Below are positions 27,882 to 38,865 of a stretch of DNA of 64,000 nt, in pieces. The stretch is from Beta vulgaris subsp. vulgaris (taxonomy: Eukaryota > Streptophyta > Magnoliopsida > Caryophyllales > Amaranthaceae): assembly GCF_026745355.1 (NCBI RefSeq), contig NC_079210.1:24330798-24394797 (forward strand), read 5' to 3'. Position numbers and translations under genes: made by a program. The notes beneath the pieces were generated by a model. That model saw nothing but the letters and a program-made list of their open reading frames with translations. It had not been told where the DNA came from and did no database searches. How positions within the stretch are numbered: the stretch's first letter is position 1; each line of letters begins with the position of its first letter.

Positions 27882-27890
27882 TAGGGTTTA
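27882..27890 (-). promoter_or_regulatory. Telo-box upstream of eS24
   Basis: TAAACCCTA on the minus strand, about 127-135 nt upstream of the start codon and within or near the leader. Plant ribosomal protein promoters commonly carry this AAACCCTA motif, so the position supports co-regulation with other translation genes. The leader that follows is pyrimidine-rich. Confidence 0.6.
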
Positions 27891-28064
27891 ATACTTGTGC
27901 TTTTTGGGTTTTCCGGAGTTTTATTTTCTATTACGGGCTTTTCCAGTTTTGTGAGCCTAGGGTTGTCAAGTAGTCCGCCCAATTACTGTATTCGGTTAAC
28001 AATTCAGGAGGTGTTTGGTATTATTTTTTCGCATAAGAAACGGATTCAATTCAAGTAACAAATT

Positions 28065-29492
28065 GTTTCTACTTCATTCTTAGATTTTGCCCCAAAAGCG
28101 CTCATATTTGGAATTTGTCGGGGTTCCCTTAGTGCAAGGTGGGGATGGACATGGGTCCAGGAGCCTACCCGGACCCTGTTGGATCTAACTCTAATTTAAG
28201 GGTTTGGGTCCAACTTTTTACGGTCCAAGTGAATTTTTTAGGGTCGGGATCATAAAATTTTGGACCCAGACCCGACCCTTAGACCCTAAACTTATTTAAT
28301 ATATACATTTTAACTTTTTGAAAAAAAACAAACTGATTTTCTAAAAGACTAAAACCTAAACTAAAACACCCATTCTGAATTCTTATGTAAGTTGTGTTTG
28401 TTTCATTTTTTCAGTTTGTATGTTTGTGTTTGTTTTTTTTTTCAGTTTATATGTTTGTGAATTGTGTTTGTTTCGCTTTTTTTTAATTTATATGTTTGTT
28501 GTTTCGTTTTTTTTCAATTTATATGTTTGTGTTTGTTTCATGCGATTTTTTGTGTTTGTTTCATGCGAATTTCAGATAATTATTGATATTAATGATGCTG
28601 AAAATTTGGCAAAATAAAGAATTTAGGTCTGGACCCTCCAGACCCTTCTAGACCCTCCAGACCCTAAGGGCCAATTTTTTCAGACCCTTAGGGTCCGGGT
28701 CTATGGTCCTGCTGGACCCGATCCAGACCCGACCCTTGCCCATCCCTAGTGCAGGGTAATGATTTCCGCTCTTGGTTGAAGTTAAACATGTTGTCTAAGT
28801 AGGACGTTAGGAGTCTAGCTTGGGGATCGATTTTCCCTTATATGTGTCATGAGGTGTCAAAAGACCGAAATAGTTGTGTATTTAGAAATTCATACCCATC
28901 CCCTGTACAGGTCATTAGTTTTAAAGCTAGTGGGAGTGCTCGTGAACTTATGCAATCCTCTCTCCAAAGTAAACCTAGTCACCAACCTAGTATGATTTAT
29001 GTGGATGCTTCCTTTATTGGTCCCGAGATTCCTGTGGGTTTGGGGGGTATTGTGAAAGATGATGGGGGAATTGGACCTTAGGCTTTGGTAAAAAGATTTT
29101 CACTAATGATTCTGTTGAAGCATGGATGTTGAGGATTTTGGAGCCCTTCTATATATTGTAGAGGCCCGACATATCCCTCGGTCCATCATTTATTCTAATT
29201 GCAGGGTGGCAGTTGAGATCATTGACAACACGAGTCATTCTGACAGATTATCCAACTTGGTGTCCGTTTGTAGGCAGTGGAGCAGTAGATATCCAGAGGT
29301 GAAGATTCAGTATTGTCGCAGGGAGTTTAACAAATCGACGGATGCTCTAGCTTAAGCTTCTAGAACTTTGCAGTTAGAATGGGCTGTAACTAGGATCTCC
29401 CCCCCCCCACAGTTATTGCACGCCGTTTCTAAACTTGGATTGTACGACTTTTAATATTGCCATATGATTTGTTGCTATCTTTACAAAAAAAA
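28065..29492 (+). mobile_element. 5'-truncated LINE with RNase H-like domain
   Basis: It is bounded by imperfect direct repeats aagtaacaaatt (28053-28064) and aagtaacaatt (29493-29503), and the right end has a run of 10 or more A just before the repeat: the pattern of target-primed retrotransposition. The internal sequence on the plus strand encodes pieces of a plant LINE-type RNase H: MIYVDASFIG and GLGGIVKDDGG (28990-29070), then in other frames EIIDNTSHSDRLSNLVSVCR and QYCRREFNKSTDALA (29210-29350). Frameshifts and stops make it inactive. A hAT-type MITE is nested at 28140-28748. Confidence 0.7.
28140..28748. mobile_element. hAT-type MITE nested in the LINE
   Basis: Termini TGGGGATGGACATGGGTC and, inverted, TAGGGATGGGCAAGGGTC. 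The 8-bp flanks gtgcaagg (28132-28139) and gtgcaggg (28749-28756) differ at one base. Both ends are dense in gggtcc/ggaccc words; the middle is T/G-rich tandem DNA (tatgtttgtgtttg units, 28390-28570). It is 609 bp with no transposase. Confidence 0.7.
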
Positions 29493-29503
29493 AAGTAACA
29501 ATT

Positions 29504-30118
29504 ACGAATACTTCAGGGAAACACCTCCCCCCCCCCCCAAGTTACTTCCGGTCAAAAACCTAAGGAAACAAATAACGTTTCCACTACTCAAACAAAATCC
29601 ATGCAGCAGTTAGCTGTCTACTCTTTTACTCACTCATTCTCTCTCCTTTTCATATGGAAATTCTTGAGAATTCGTCATAGTATTTTGATTTTTTAGCATA
29701 TACTCTCTCACGCTCTAGCATCAGTGTAAGTTTTTGATTGCAAATTTTGATGGATTTCTTCGTATCGTATCATCAATTTGAGAGTATTGATTCAATTCTA
29801 ATTATGGTGTTGAAATTTTCGATTCAACGTTTTATTTGTGTTATAGCTACGAAATTAGATTAGGGATTCAAATTTTTTCTGACTAAATTTATCTTATAGC
29901 TATGACATTAGATTAGGGCTTCAAATTTTGAATTTTACAGGCTATTTTCATCTCCGTTTCGTCAGATCTTGTTTAGATGGAGCTTTTGATGGTTTTCCCT
30001 TCTGATTTACTTTGATAATTTCTTGCTTGTATTATTGAAAAAACCCTAATTTTTTGAAATTATTTTAGTTATAATTACCTTCAAACTAATTGCATGAAAC
30101 GTATTTTTGTTGCTAAAC
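29504..30118. other. Intergenic or leader-like DNA
   Basis: 29600-29760 is pyrimidine-rich and followed by T-rich DNA resembling a 5' leader and first intron. It is cut by the CACTA insertion at 30119 and no coding exon follows. A ggaggtgttt word at 28008 recurs inverted at 29525-29534, so the LINE may itself sit in a small foldback element. Confidence 0.3.
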
Positions 30119-30996
30119 CACTACTAGAAAAAGGACAATTTGCGTCCCCCCAAGTGTGTTGCACTACAACGAAAACGACGCAAAAACCTAATTTGCGTCG
30201 CATGGGAGCCAGAGTACGACGCAAAACAACTGCTCACAAGCACCATATACGAGCCATATGCGTCGGATCCTCATGAAGTGCGACGCATATAGCTCAGATA
30301 CAAAGATGTGCGTCGGACTCTGAGGCCCATCCGACGCACATCGCTGCATCCAAGTAACAAAATTTGAGGCCCTATCTACGTCGCACGTCATTAAGGTGCG
30401 TTGCTAAAGGTTGATTTGTGTTGGACCCCCTGGTCCATTCGACGCAAATCACTTGGAGGTATTACTTTTTCATCCAATAACGTCCTTATTTTCGAGCCCT
30501 AACAAATCGAATATCCCCATCTCACCCTCTAACCTAAAACTCCCCGTCTCACCCTATGACCTAAAACTCCTTTTTCTCTCTCTCTGAACGTCGCTCATCA
30601 CCTCCCCTTCTTTAATCTTCCTCCCTTCTTCTTCGAGACTTACTTTGATTTCTTCTCATCTTTAGGATTATCTTCAACCATGTCTGAACACAAACCGAAA
30701 TCCAAGCAAGAATATCGAGTGAAAACAGACGAACGCGCATCAACACGAATTCATTCTCAGATCACTGGTAATTAACCTTAATTTTTTTCTCAATTTCTTT
30801 TTGTTATTGTTGATTTTTTCTTAATTTTTTGAGTTGACTTTTGATTCTTTTTCTCACTTTTGAATTTTCGCCTTTTTTTTGTTTACCTAGTTGAAAATTA
30901 CAAGTTATGAATGTTTACTATTGAATGTTCGGTTTTCTTGTTTTCATTTTTTAGATCTGATTTCTTTTAATCTTTTTCATTCTCTCTAGGATTCAT

Positions 30997-31038
<42 letters not shown>

Positions 31039-33276
31039 TCCCTCTCTCTTCATTTTGCTCTTAGATCTGCAACATCTCTAACAAAGGCGAATGGCGACTA
31101 ACGTCGGTCGCAACTAGAAAGTTGAAGATGACGGTGAAGATTGAAGAATCAACGAAATTAAGTCACCTAGATTGTATTATCGATTGCTTTAGATTTCAGG
31201 GTTTTTTTTGTATTAGATCTAATTCTGTTTCTTTGGATTATATTTTTTAATTTTGTTTCAGAGACATGAATTTTTAGGATTCTTTTGTATTAGATTTGAT
31301 TTTGTTTTTGGGTTCTATTTTTATATTTCGTTTTGTACTTCGATTCATTTCAATTACTAGATTTGTTGCTTGTTGATCTGAATGGAATGGTTTTAAACTC
31401 TATAATAATTAAGTTATTAATTCCTATTCTCTTCATTTCAATTTATGTAATGTGCCAATGGACGAAAGAAAATCAACATTTCTCATTTCTCTGAACTAGC
31501 AACAACGAGAGAAAAGCTACCATGTGTGTCGCATGTTGCAACATGTCTGACGCAGATGACTGTTATGTGCGTCGCATGTTGCAACATGTCTGACGCAGAT
31601 GACTATTATGTGCGTCGCATATTACCATGTGTTTGACACAGATGACATTCATTTGCTTGTGCCAACGTTGGGTGATGGAGTCATGTGCGTCGCACCTTGC
31701 GCACAGTCCGACAAATATCTTAGGATTTGCATCGTGTTCTGATCCGACGCAGATCCTGTATCTTGATTTGCATCGAGGCTGTTGTGCATATGCATGTTGA
31801 TTTTTGATGATGAAAAATAATATAATATGTTATGGTATGAAAGTTTGTGACAAGTTTGTGACATATGTTTGAGAAAGGAATAAATAAATGAAGACTTTGA
31901 AGAAATGAAGAATCAAGATTGAAGTCCAAGTTTATATTCCTAAGTTTAGTTACTATATGCGAGTTGTAATATGCTAGGACTAGGTGATATATTATGTGCC
32001 GAAAAAATAGTAATATAAAGTTAGGATAATTATTATTTTCTTAGAGTTAAGGAAATATATAACTATGTTAATTTTATACAACTATATAAAAGGAAAAAGA
32101 TATTCGAAAAGCAAGTTTATTAAAAATAATAAAGTTTTAATAAAAACGTTTTATAAAATAATTTTTCATTAAAACGTAATTTTGAAAAAACCGAGTATAA
32201 AATTGTTTTTGATAAAAAATAAGGTTTTCGAAAATAGTTTTTAGAAAAAAGAATTTTTGATATAAAACAAAGAGTATGAGATAAAAAGAAAGTCCATTGG
32301 TTATCAAAGATATAGATAAACATTGATTTAAGGAAAACTTATCTTTTTAGAATTTAAGATAAAGATGAAAAAGGATAAAGTTTGTTTTTCTAAAAAGGAA
32401 AGTTTTATCCCTTAAATTAAGGAGTAGAAGATAAATATTTTTTGAAGGATTTTCTATCAATCCTTATCCCTTAAATTAAGGAGTAAAAGATAAATATATT
32501 TTGAAGGATTTTCGTCCACATGTACTATAAAAGGGTTTATAATTCATTCTCATAACTCACGTTTTCAGAGAAAATAATCGGAGATATTAAGAGCTGAAAA
32601 CAGTTTCCTAAGGCACAAAGTATAGCATTGTTCAGAGTCAATTTAAGTAACTATTCAACGATTGTAATTGTCCTCGAAATTGCTTGAATAAGAAGCACAT
32701 AGTTGACGATCATTTTATTTCTGTAATCTTACAATTATAGAGAGTGTCAACACTTAGAGTTAAGTGTTGGGGGTCACTATTAGGGTTAGTAGTGAAAGAA
32801 TTCTTATTGTATCAAGAGGTTGATATTTTAGGATTTAAAGAAATAAAAGAGTTTTTTTTTCTTGTGGACGTAGATCTCAGAGGTGATATTGAACCACGTT
32901 ATATCTTGAGTTTGAGTATTGGTTTAATATAGTTTTAGTTTCAATTTTCGCAAAAACTTAAAACAGAAATTTACGAGCATTTCACACAGTGTCTGGCATT
33001 GTGCCATAACCTAGGTTTTGCGAAAATCGATTAGAATTCGTCACTCAATTCAACCCCCCCCCCCTTTCTAGAGTGTCACCTTGTGTAAAACTCAAAACAG
33101 AAATTTACGAGCGTTTCACACAGTGTCTGGCACTGTGTTAGAATTCGTCACTCAATTCAAACCCCCTCTTTCTTGAGTGTCACCTTGTGTTCCAACAGAG
33201 GCCTATACCGGCGGACCCATGTCCGACGTAAATGGGCGCCTCGCATCCGACGCAAATCATTGATTCCGTACTAGTG
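30119..33276. mobile_element. Non-autonomous CACTA element, family A, containing a solo LTR
   Basis: Starts CACTACTAGAAAAAGGAC and ends GTACTAGTG, with 3-bp duplication aac (30116-30118 and 33277-33279). TGCGTCGCA-type hairpin repeats occupy both ends (30140-30440; 31510-31770 plus 33210-33260). Removing the nested solo LTR and its 5-bp duplication leaves about 1735 bp, nearly the same as the 1722-bp family A copy at 3809. Shared order includes the right-end phrase tcgaggcctataccggcggaccc, matching tcgagacctgtgccgttggaccc at about 5446. A (CT)n run lies at 31000-31034. Confidence 0.85.
31780..33197. mobile_element. Solo LTR inside the CACTA element
   Basis: TGTTGTGCATATGC at the left, TGTGTTCCAACA at the right, and perfect 5-bp duplication GAGGC (31775-31779 and 33198-33202). 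It is 1418 bp with no gag or pol, so most likely a solo LTR left by recombination between two LTRs of a copia-type element. A TATA-like ctataaaag lies near 32525, so LTR transcription would run on the plus strand. Two internal direct duplications are present: about 32400-32510 (cttaaattaaggagta) and about 32950-33190 (acagaaatttacgagc). Confidence 0.75.
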
Positions 33277-33279
33277 AAC

Positions 33280-34512
33280 GTAATTTTAACTATTTTTATT
33301 TTCCTCCCTTCCTCATTTTCTACCCTCTTTATCCTCTTTCATGCTAATTATTGCTCGCCTAGAGATTTTATGCAGTGTTTTGCGTCATATTATTTATGAT
33401 ATTTCACTTAGCTTCTTGTTTTGGGTTTTTTATTTGTACAGTGATTTGATTTTCTTTTTTTTTTTTTTTTTTGACAACAAGTACAAACTTGAAAACTAGA
33501 TAAGTCTACCTAATCTGACTGCAGTAGCTAATACATGAGCGGGAGCCACTACTTCTCTAATACATGAGCGGGAGCCACTACTTCTCTACTTACCTTATGG
33601 ATCGTGCAGAGGAGAAATTTACTACAAAGAGCCTGAATATCATGAGCTAAAGATGCAACTTCAATGATCTTTGGTTTTTGTCAATTGTATTACCAGAACT
33701 TTGGTTTCCCACCTAGATGATTTCTCATATTTATCTTGTTTGCATTGTTGTCCTTTGTTTGATGGTAGTTATCTTCTCACTAAAAGTTTTCAGTTATGCT
33801 AGCTAATTAGAATCACTTTTTAGTTAAGCTTGTAATCCAATTCATTTTCATTATAACGTTTCCAGTCAATTTCACAACTGCTTATTTTATTTTTTTTGGA
33901 CCATTATTTATTAGGTTTCTATTATTAGAGAAAAAAAAGCCCAAGGATTGCAGTCAAAAGGGACCCAAGGGTTGTGTTTTTTTACCGTGGCCCTTTGACT
34001 AGCAGACATTGTTGTTAGAATCCTGATCAGAATCTTACGATCATACAATTTTACGATCTGAAAGGACCTTATCGATCCTGATCCTACGTAGGATCTTAAT
34101 TTTGTAGGATCTTTCGATCCTACCCAACTACAAAAAATAACATGGTAGTATCTTAATACGATCCTACGACTCTACGATCCGATCATATCCCAAAAGAATA
34201 TTTATTTCACATATTATATTTCTCCTATTAGATTTTGGTTGCATATTACTTCAATCTTATAGTTTTCAAAAACTATAACCATTTGCTAATAAAATAAGTC
34301 ATTATTAATATTTGTAAATGTTTAACATGAGGTTCTCTTTATATTCTACCATGATTGTCTCTATTTTACAAAATGTTCAGTTCAGCTTAGCTCCATTCTT
34401 TTATAACCATTTTGTTAAATATTATTATTATGTTGGTCTAATTTGTTTTACTAATTATTCTTATTCTTCTTATTATTATTATTACTACTACTTATTTTTA
34501 TATCATTATTAT

Positions 34513-34586
<74 letters not shown>

Positions 34587-35149
34587 TCTATATATTATTT
34601 TGTTTATTATAGCTTTACTCATTATTATTACTATTATTATTAGGAGGAATATGGTTTAGGTCAAAAGCACAAATATAACTCACGTTTTTTAGCCCATAAA
34701 CCAATCAAATCGCGTCAAAACGGGTTATGATGCAATTTTGGACGGTCCGACCCAATCATTATTTTTATTACTAAATATTATTATATTATTAAAATCTAAT
34801 TATTAAAATAGTAATATTAATTTACTTCTTAGATATTATTGTTATTATATGATGATGATGATATATATATATATATAACATCATCATCTTAAATACAGTT
34901 CCCTTTTCACCGATCTTGTTGTAGTCTAAAAAACCAAAGGCTCACATAGAGACACGTGGACCAATATGAAGCTCCCATAAAATGAGGAAAAGATTGTCGT
35001 TTTTAGGGTTTTTACTGATTAAAGGATAAAATCCCACTTTTGGCCCGAAGGAATATTCAGGGCCAAACTCCCAATATACGGCTATAGCAATATACACGCA
35101 TATGACATGATTACAATATACATATAAATAATCACACACCCGTGCCTTA
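33280..35149. other. Intergenic DNA with simple repeats
   Basis: Includes a T run (33451-33471), a 29-bp tandem pair around 33525-33580 (tacatgagcgggagccac), a region of repeated gatcctacg words in both orientations (34015-34200), a trinucleotide array (34517-34586) and gatgat/(AT)n at 34850-34877. No gene is supported. Confidence 0.45.
34517..34586. repeat. (ATT)n microsatellite
   Basis: An uninterrupted trinucleotide run of about 70 bp, with looser ATT-rich DNA on both sides from 34420 to 34650. Confidence 0.9.
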
Positions 35150-36624
35150 GAAGGGGGAATGGGGAGCCATCCGGAAACCCTCCTAGGGCCGAGCGTGGGT
35201 CGAGCCAAGGGAAGGCAAAAGTGGGAAGGAAATGAAGGTCTGAGGCCCCATGGGGGATCCTTGGGCACCCCGGAGACCCTAGGGAGGTCCGGGACGAAAA
35301 AACTTGGCGGGCCCCAGAAGTCGGAAAATGGCCCGAAAACTGGAAAAATCGTGGATTATAGTACACGAATATGGACGCCCGTGGGGCCTGGGCACCGGTT
35401 CCCATGGGGTGCCTCCCACGGTCGTGGGAGGCCCTTTGAAGGCACACTTGTGCCGTGGAAGGGTCATGTGGTGCCGTTTGGAGGCTCTCCTAGACCTAGC
35501 TAGGGTCGTGCCGAACGAGCCAAGGGAAGGCAAAAGTGGACAGGGAATGAAAGTCCGAGGAATCCGGGGGATCATCCAGCACCGGGGGGGGGGGCGTGAA
35601 ATATTTTTCAAGTTTTTTCCCTTATATTTCACTTTTTTTTGGCTAATTTTGCCCATTTCCCATTAAAATGTATTATTTTTTTGAAAAAAAAATACGTAAA
35701 TTAAGTACACGTCGAAACATATTTTTCCAGATTTTTCTCAAATTACCCTCTATTTTTCTCTATTTTTCGCCTTATTTGGCCCATTTTCCACATAAAATAT
35801 GATTCTTTCCAGAAAAAAAAATACATAAATTAAGTATACGTCCCAAAGTATTTTTTATAAATTTTTCCAGATTTTTCCCTATTTTCCCTCTATTTTTCGT
35901 TATTTTCTCTAATTTTCGCAACATTTAGCCCATTTTCCACAAAAAATGTTTTTTTTTCCAGAAAAAAATACCAAAAAAAACTTCATGTCATATATAGTGG
36001 ATTCATGAAAAAAACCTGGACACTATTATATCATTTTTGTGAGTAAAAGGCCGTGTGATTCTACTGTCAAAAGTGTGTTCATTGGGGAAATACCATTTTC
36101 CCACTCAACCTCTTTAGGTAGTGATAGATGATGCTCTAGGTCTGCCCATAGCCATGGCTGCTTGGTGCTTGGTGCTTGCACCTTGCACGGTGCCCTTGTG
36201 GTGCATGAAACGGTTGGGCCCCATTTGGCTCTTGGTGGCGCATGATAGCTTGATTCTTCGAATTGCGTGGTGCTCGATGGTGCACCGCGCCCGCGAGGTG
36301 CATGGGGTGGTTGGGCCCCATTTAGTGCTTGGTGCTTGGTGGTGTGCATGGTGTGTTACGATGCACCGCGCCCTTCTGGTGCATGAAACGTGGCGCATTG
36401 TAGCTTGATTCTTCGTATTGCATTGTGCTCGGTGGTGCATCGTTCTCGCGGGTTGCATGGGGTTGTTGGGCCTCATATAGTGCTTGGTGGTGTGCTTGAC
36501 GCTGCACACACATTCGCGCGCGCGCACACTTAGCACTAAGTATTAAAGCACAATGCACTTTTGTCACTTTTGCACTTAGGCACGAGGGCAAGAGGTAGGA
36601 TGGCAAGAGGCCAGAGGCTACATG
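35150..36624. other. GC-rich and T-rich blocks, possibly decayed rDNA intergenic spacer
   Basis: 35150-35600 is GC-rich, unlike its surroundings, with a repeated phrase gagccaagggaaggcaaaag (about 35202 and 35517). 35620-35980 is made of T/C-rich repeats (tttttcc, ccattttccac). A tatatagtgg word at 35991-36000 resembles the plant RNA polymerase I start region. 36140-36500 has a gtgcttggtg / ggtgcatgaaacg repeat of roughly 120-200 bp spacing. This order, followed by tandem repeats and a 5.8S fragment, is what an rDNA spacer plus external transcribed spacer could leave. The identity is inferred from context; open frames here on both strands look like shadows of base composition. Confidence 0.35.
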
Positions 36625-37330
36625 CATAGTTGTACGTGGGAAATCCTATCACTTGGTTCAATATAGGTGGGATCCCAACCACACGAAAGATGAGAAAGAA
36701 GGAGTAGACACTTTCTCAAAGCATGACATTTGAAATCGACCTAAAACGCACCATATAGTGCTTGGATGCATAGTTGTACATGGGAATTGCTATCACTTGG
36801 TTCAATATAGGTGGGATCTCAAAGACACCAAAGATGAGAAAGAAGAAGTATGCACTCTCTCAAAGCATGACATTTGAAATCGACCCAAAACGCCTCATAT
36901 AGTGCTTGGATGCATAGTTGTACATGGGAATTCCTATCACTTGGTTCAATATAGGTGGGATCTCAAAGACACCAAAGATGAGAAAGAAGGAGTAGGCACT
37001 TTCTCAAAGCATGACATTTGAAATCAACTCAAAATGCCCCATATAGTGCTTGGATGCATAGTTGTACATGGAAAGTCCTATCACTCGATTCAATATAGGT
37101 GGGATCTCAATAACACCAAAGATGAGAAAGAAAGAGTAGGTAAATTCGCAAGTTATGTCACTTCAAATTGATCCAAAACACCCTGTATAGTGGATTGTTG
37201 GTTGGATGGATATGTTTTAAATGGGAAATCATATCACTTGGTTTGATATAGTTGCCATCTCAACCTCACCAAAAGAAGAAAAGAAAGATTAGGCACATTC
37301 GCCTATTATGGCCCTTGAAATCGACCCAAA
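36625..37330. repeat. 144-bp tandem repeat array
   Basis: The unit begins catagttgta and contains cacttggttcaatatagg, agatgagaaagaa and cccaaaac. Starts lie at 36625, 36769, 36913 and 37057, exactly 144 bp apart, with a fifth diverged unit from about 37209. Divergence rises toward the right. It lies immediately before the 5.8S fragment. Confidence 0.85.
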
Positions 37331-37412
37331 TCACCCCTCATCGTATCTCAGGACCCTTGAGTATGTCCAAAATGTTTTTTAACCCCATCAAATATTCGCC
37401 TATTATGGCAGT

Positions 37413-37439
37413 CGGCTCTCGCATCGATGAAGAACATAT

Positions 37440-37483
<44 letters not shown>

Positions 37484-37492
37484 CCGACTCTT
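37413..37492 (+). rRNA. 5.8S rRNA gene fragment (about 80 bp, relic)
   Basis: The words CGGCTCTCGCATCGATGAAG, GCGAAATGCGATACTTGGTG, TGAATTGCAGAATCCCGTGA and ACCA occur in order and are the highly conserved central part of plant 5.8S rRNA. Differences from the expected sequence are few: atatgcg for gtagcg, and ccaccgactc for ccatcgagtc. Both the 5' about 30 nt and the 3' about 50 nt are missing, and no 18S or 25S sequence flanks it, so it is not functional. Confidence 0.9.
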
Positions 37493-37670
37493 GACAATGC
37501 CATTGATTATTGTTTGCAGATTTACTTTCTCAAGAAATCAAAAGATCTACATTTTTATTGCAATTTGTGGGAAGAGAATCGCTAAGTAAATTTTCATTAA
37601 AGTTTTGACAATGCCATTGATTATTGTTTGCAGATTTACTTTCTCAAGAAATCAAAAGATCTACATTTTT
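37491..37670. repeat. 66-bp direct repeat pair
   Basis: ttgacaatgccattgatt through ctacattttt occurs at 37491-37556 and again at 37605-37670, nearly identical, 114 bp apart. The first copy abuts the 5.8S fragment, so the junction may mark a rearrangement. Confidence 0.85.
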
Positions 37671-38348
37671 CAACAGCTCCCAATTTTTGTTTTTTGTGTG
37701 GGATTGTCCCACCCAAAAGGTACTAAGTTAAGGTAGCTGAAAATGCTTTTGTAGGAAGTTTTCATAATTTGAAAAAAAAAAAATTTAAAATAATTTATTT
37801 ATTAAATTAAGTACGAATGTATAATTTAAAAAATGGCACTGATTAAAAAAAATATTCAGAACAGAAAGGGAGTGTTATAGGGAATTAGGGCAAAGGAAGG
37901 AAAATTACGGATGTGGGCCCCACAACTAACTTATTAGGGCCAAAACCATTAACAAGTAGTGATTTAAAATAAAATAGGAATGATAAGGTGGTTATTAAAA
38001 AAAAAAGTAAAGAAAAAGTAGTTATTTTGAAAAAGTGTATTTCACAAGGTGGTTATGCACAATTTTTCCATATTTTTACAAAAAAAAAGTATTTGCAATT
38101 AGACAAACTTCACCGTGTATATTTTCATATCAAAGTCCATATATAATTATATATTCCTTACCATATGCAAATCAAACCACCATTAGAAAAAGTTTATTTT
38201 GAGGTGGCCCTTGAAGAAAACCAATACTATTTTTCGAAACAGCAAAAATTTTCTAGCTAGAGCTCAAATCATGGTGTAAAACTCGTACTTGTATGAAGTT
38301 TATCCCAACAGAAAGTAGAGAGTATAGGAACAAGGAAAATCTATACTA
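37671..38348. other. Intergenic DNA
   Basis: AT-rich spacer downstream of the aminopeptidase gene. No gene-like features are seen. Confidence 0.4.
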
Positions 38349-38609
38349 CTCCCTTCGTTTTTAAAAGTTTGTTACATTTACTTTTTGCACGGTTTTCAAT
38401 GCACTTGTTTAAAACTTAATATTTTCCACTAGACTTTATAAAAAATTGCAAAATTTTGATATTTAAAAACTACACATTAGACAAATCTAACAAGATCTCA
38501 TATAACTATGTTTTTTCTTTTATAACCTAAAGATTTTTCATAATCAAAGTTTCTCTTTCCTTGTACCCAATATTCCAACCATAACAAATATTAAAAAAAA
38601 CAAAAGGAG
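38349..38609. mobile_element. Stowaway-like MITE
   Basis: CTCCCTTCGTTTTTAAAAG at the left and, inverted, CTCCTTTTGTTTTTTTTAA at the right, flanked by TA on both sides. It is 261 bp and non-coding, just downstream of the aminopeptidase 3' end. Confidence 0.6.
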
Positions 38610-38865
38610 TACTATTTGAAAAGAAACACACTTGCTTTATAATAAATGCATCCTTTAACATATAATGTTATTATTTAAGTTTTAAAACTAAATAACAATT
38701 GCTTTATTCAAAATTTAATGAAGTTTAACAAAATTTTAATGAGATTATGGGTACAATTTTTTCCAAAAAAAATAACAATTATATATATCGTGCAACGCAC
38801 GGCGCACGAGGCTAAGCTAGTTTTGTAGTAAAAGAACATCAACCACTATTCTAGGATTAAAATTA

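Noticed and set aside
34942..35666. Overlapping open frames of 108-125 codons on both strands
   Set aside because: High GC content leaves all frames open. The frames carry no recognisable motif, and the region lies in probable spacer DNA.
36026..36627. Cys/His/Met-rich open frames on the minus strand
   Set aside because: They follow the gtgcttggtg tandem repeat and have no start context or family motif.
36625..37330. Possible CRISPR-like or other regularly spaced repeat
   Set aside because: Units are contiguous 144-bp tandem copies without unique spacers, in a plant nuclear context.
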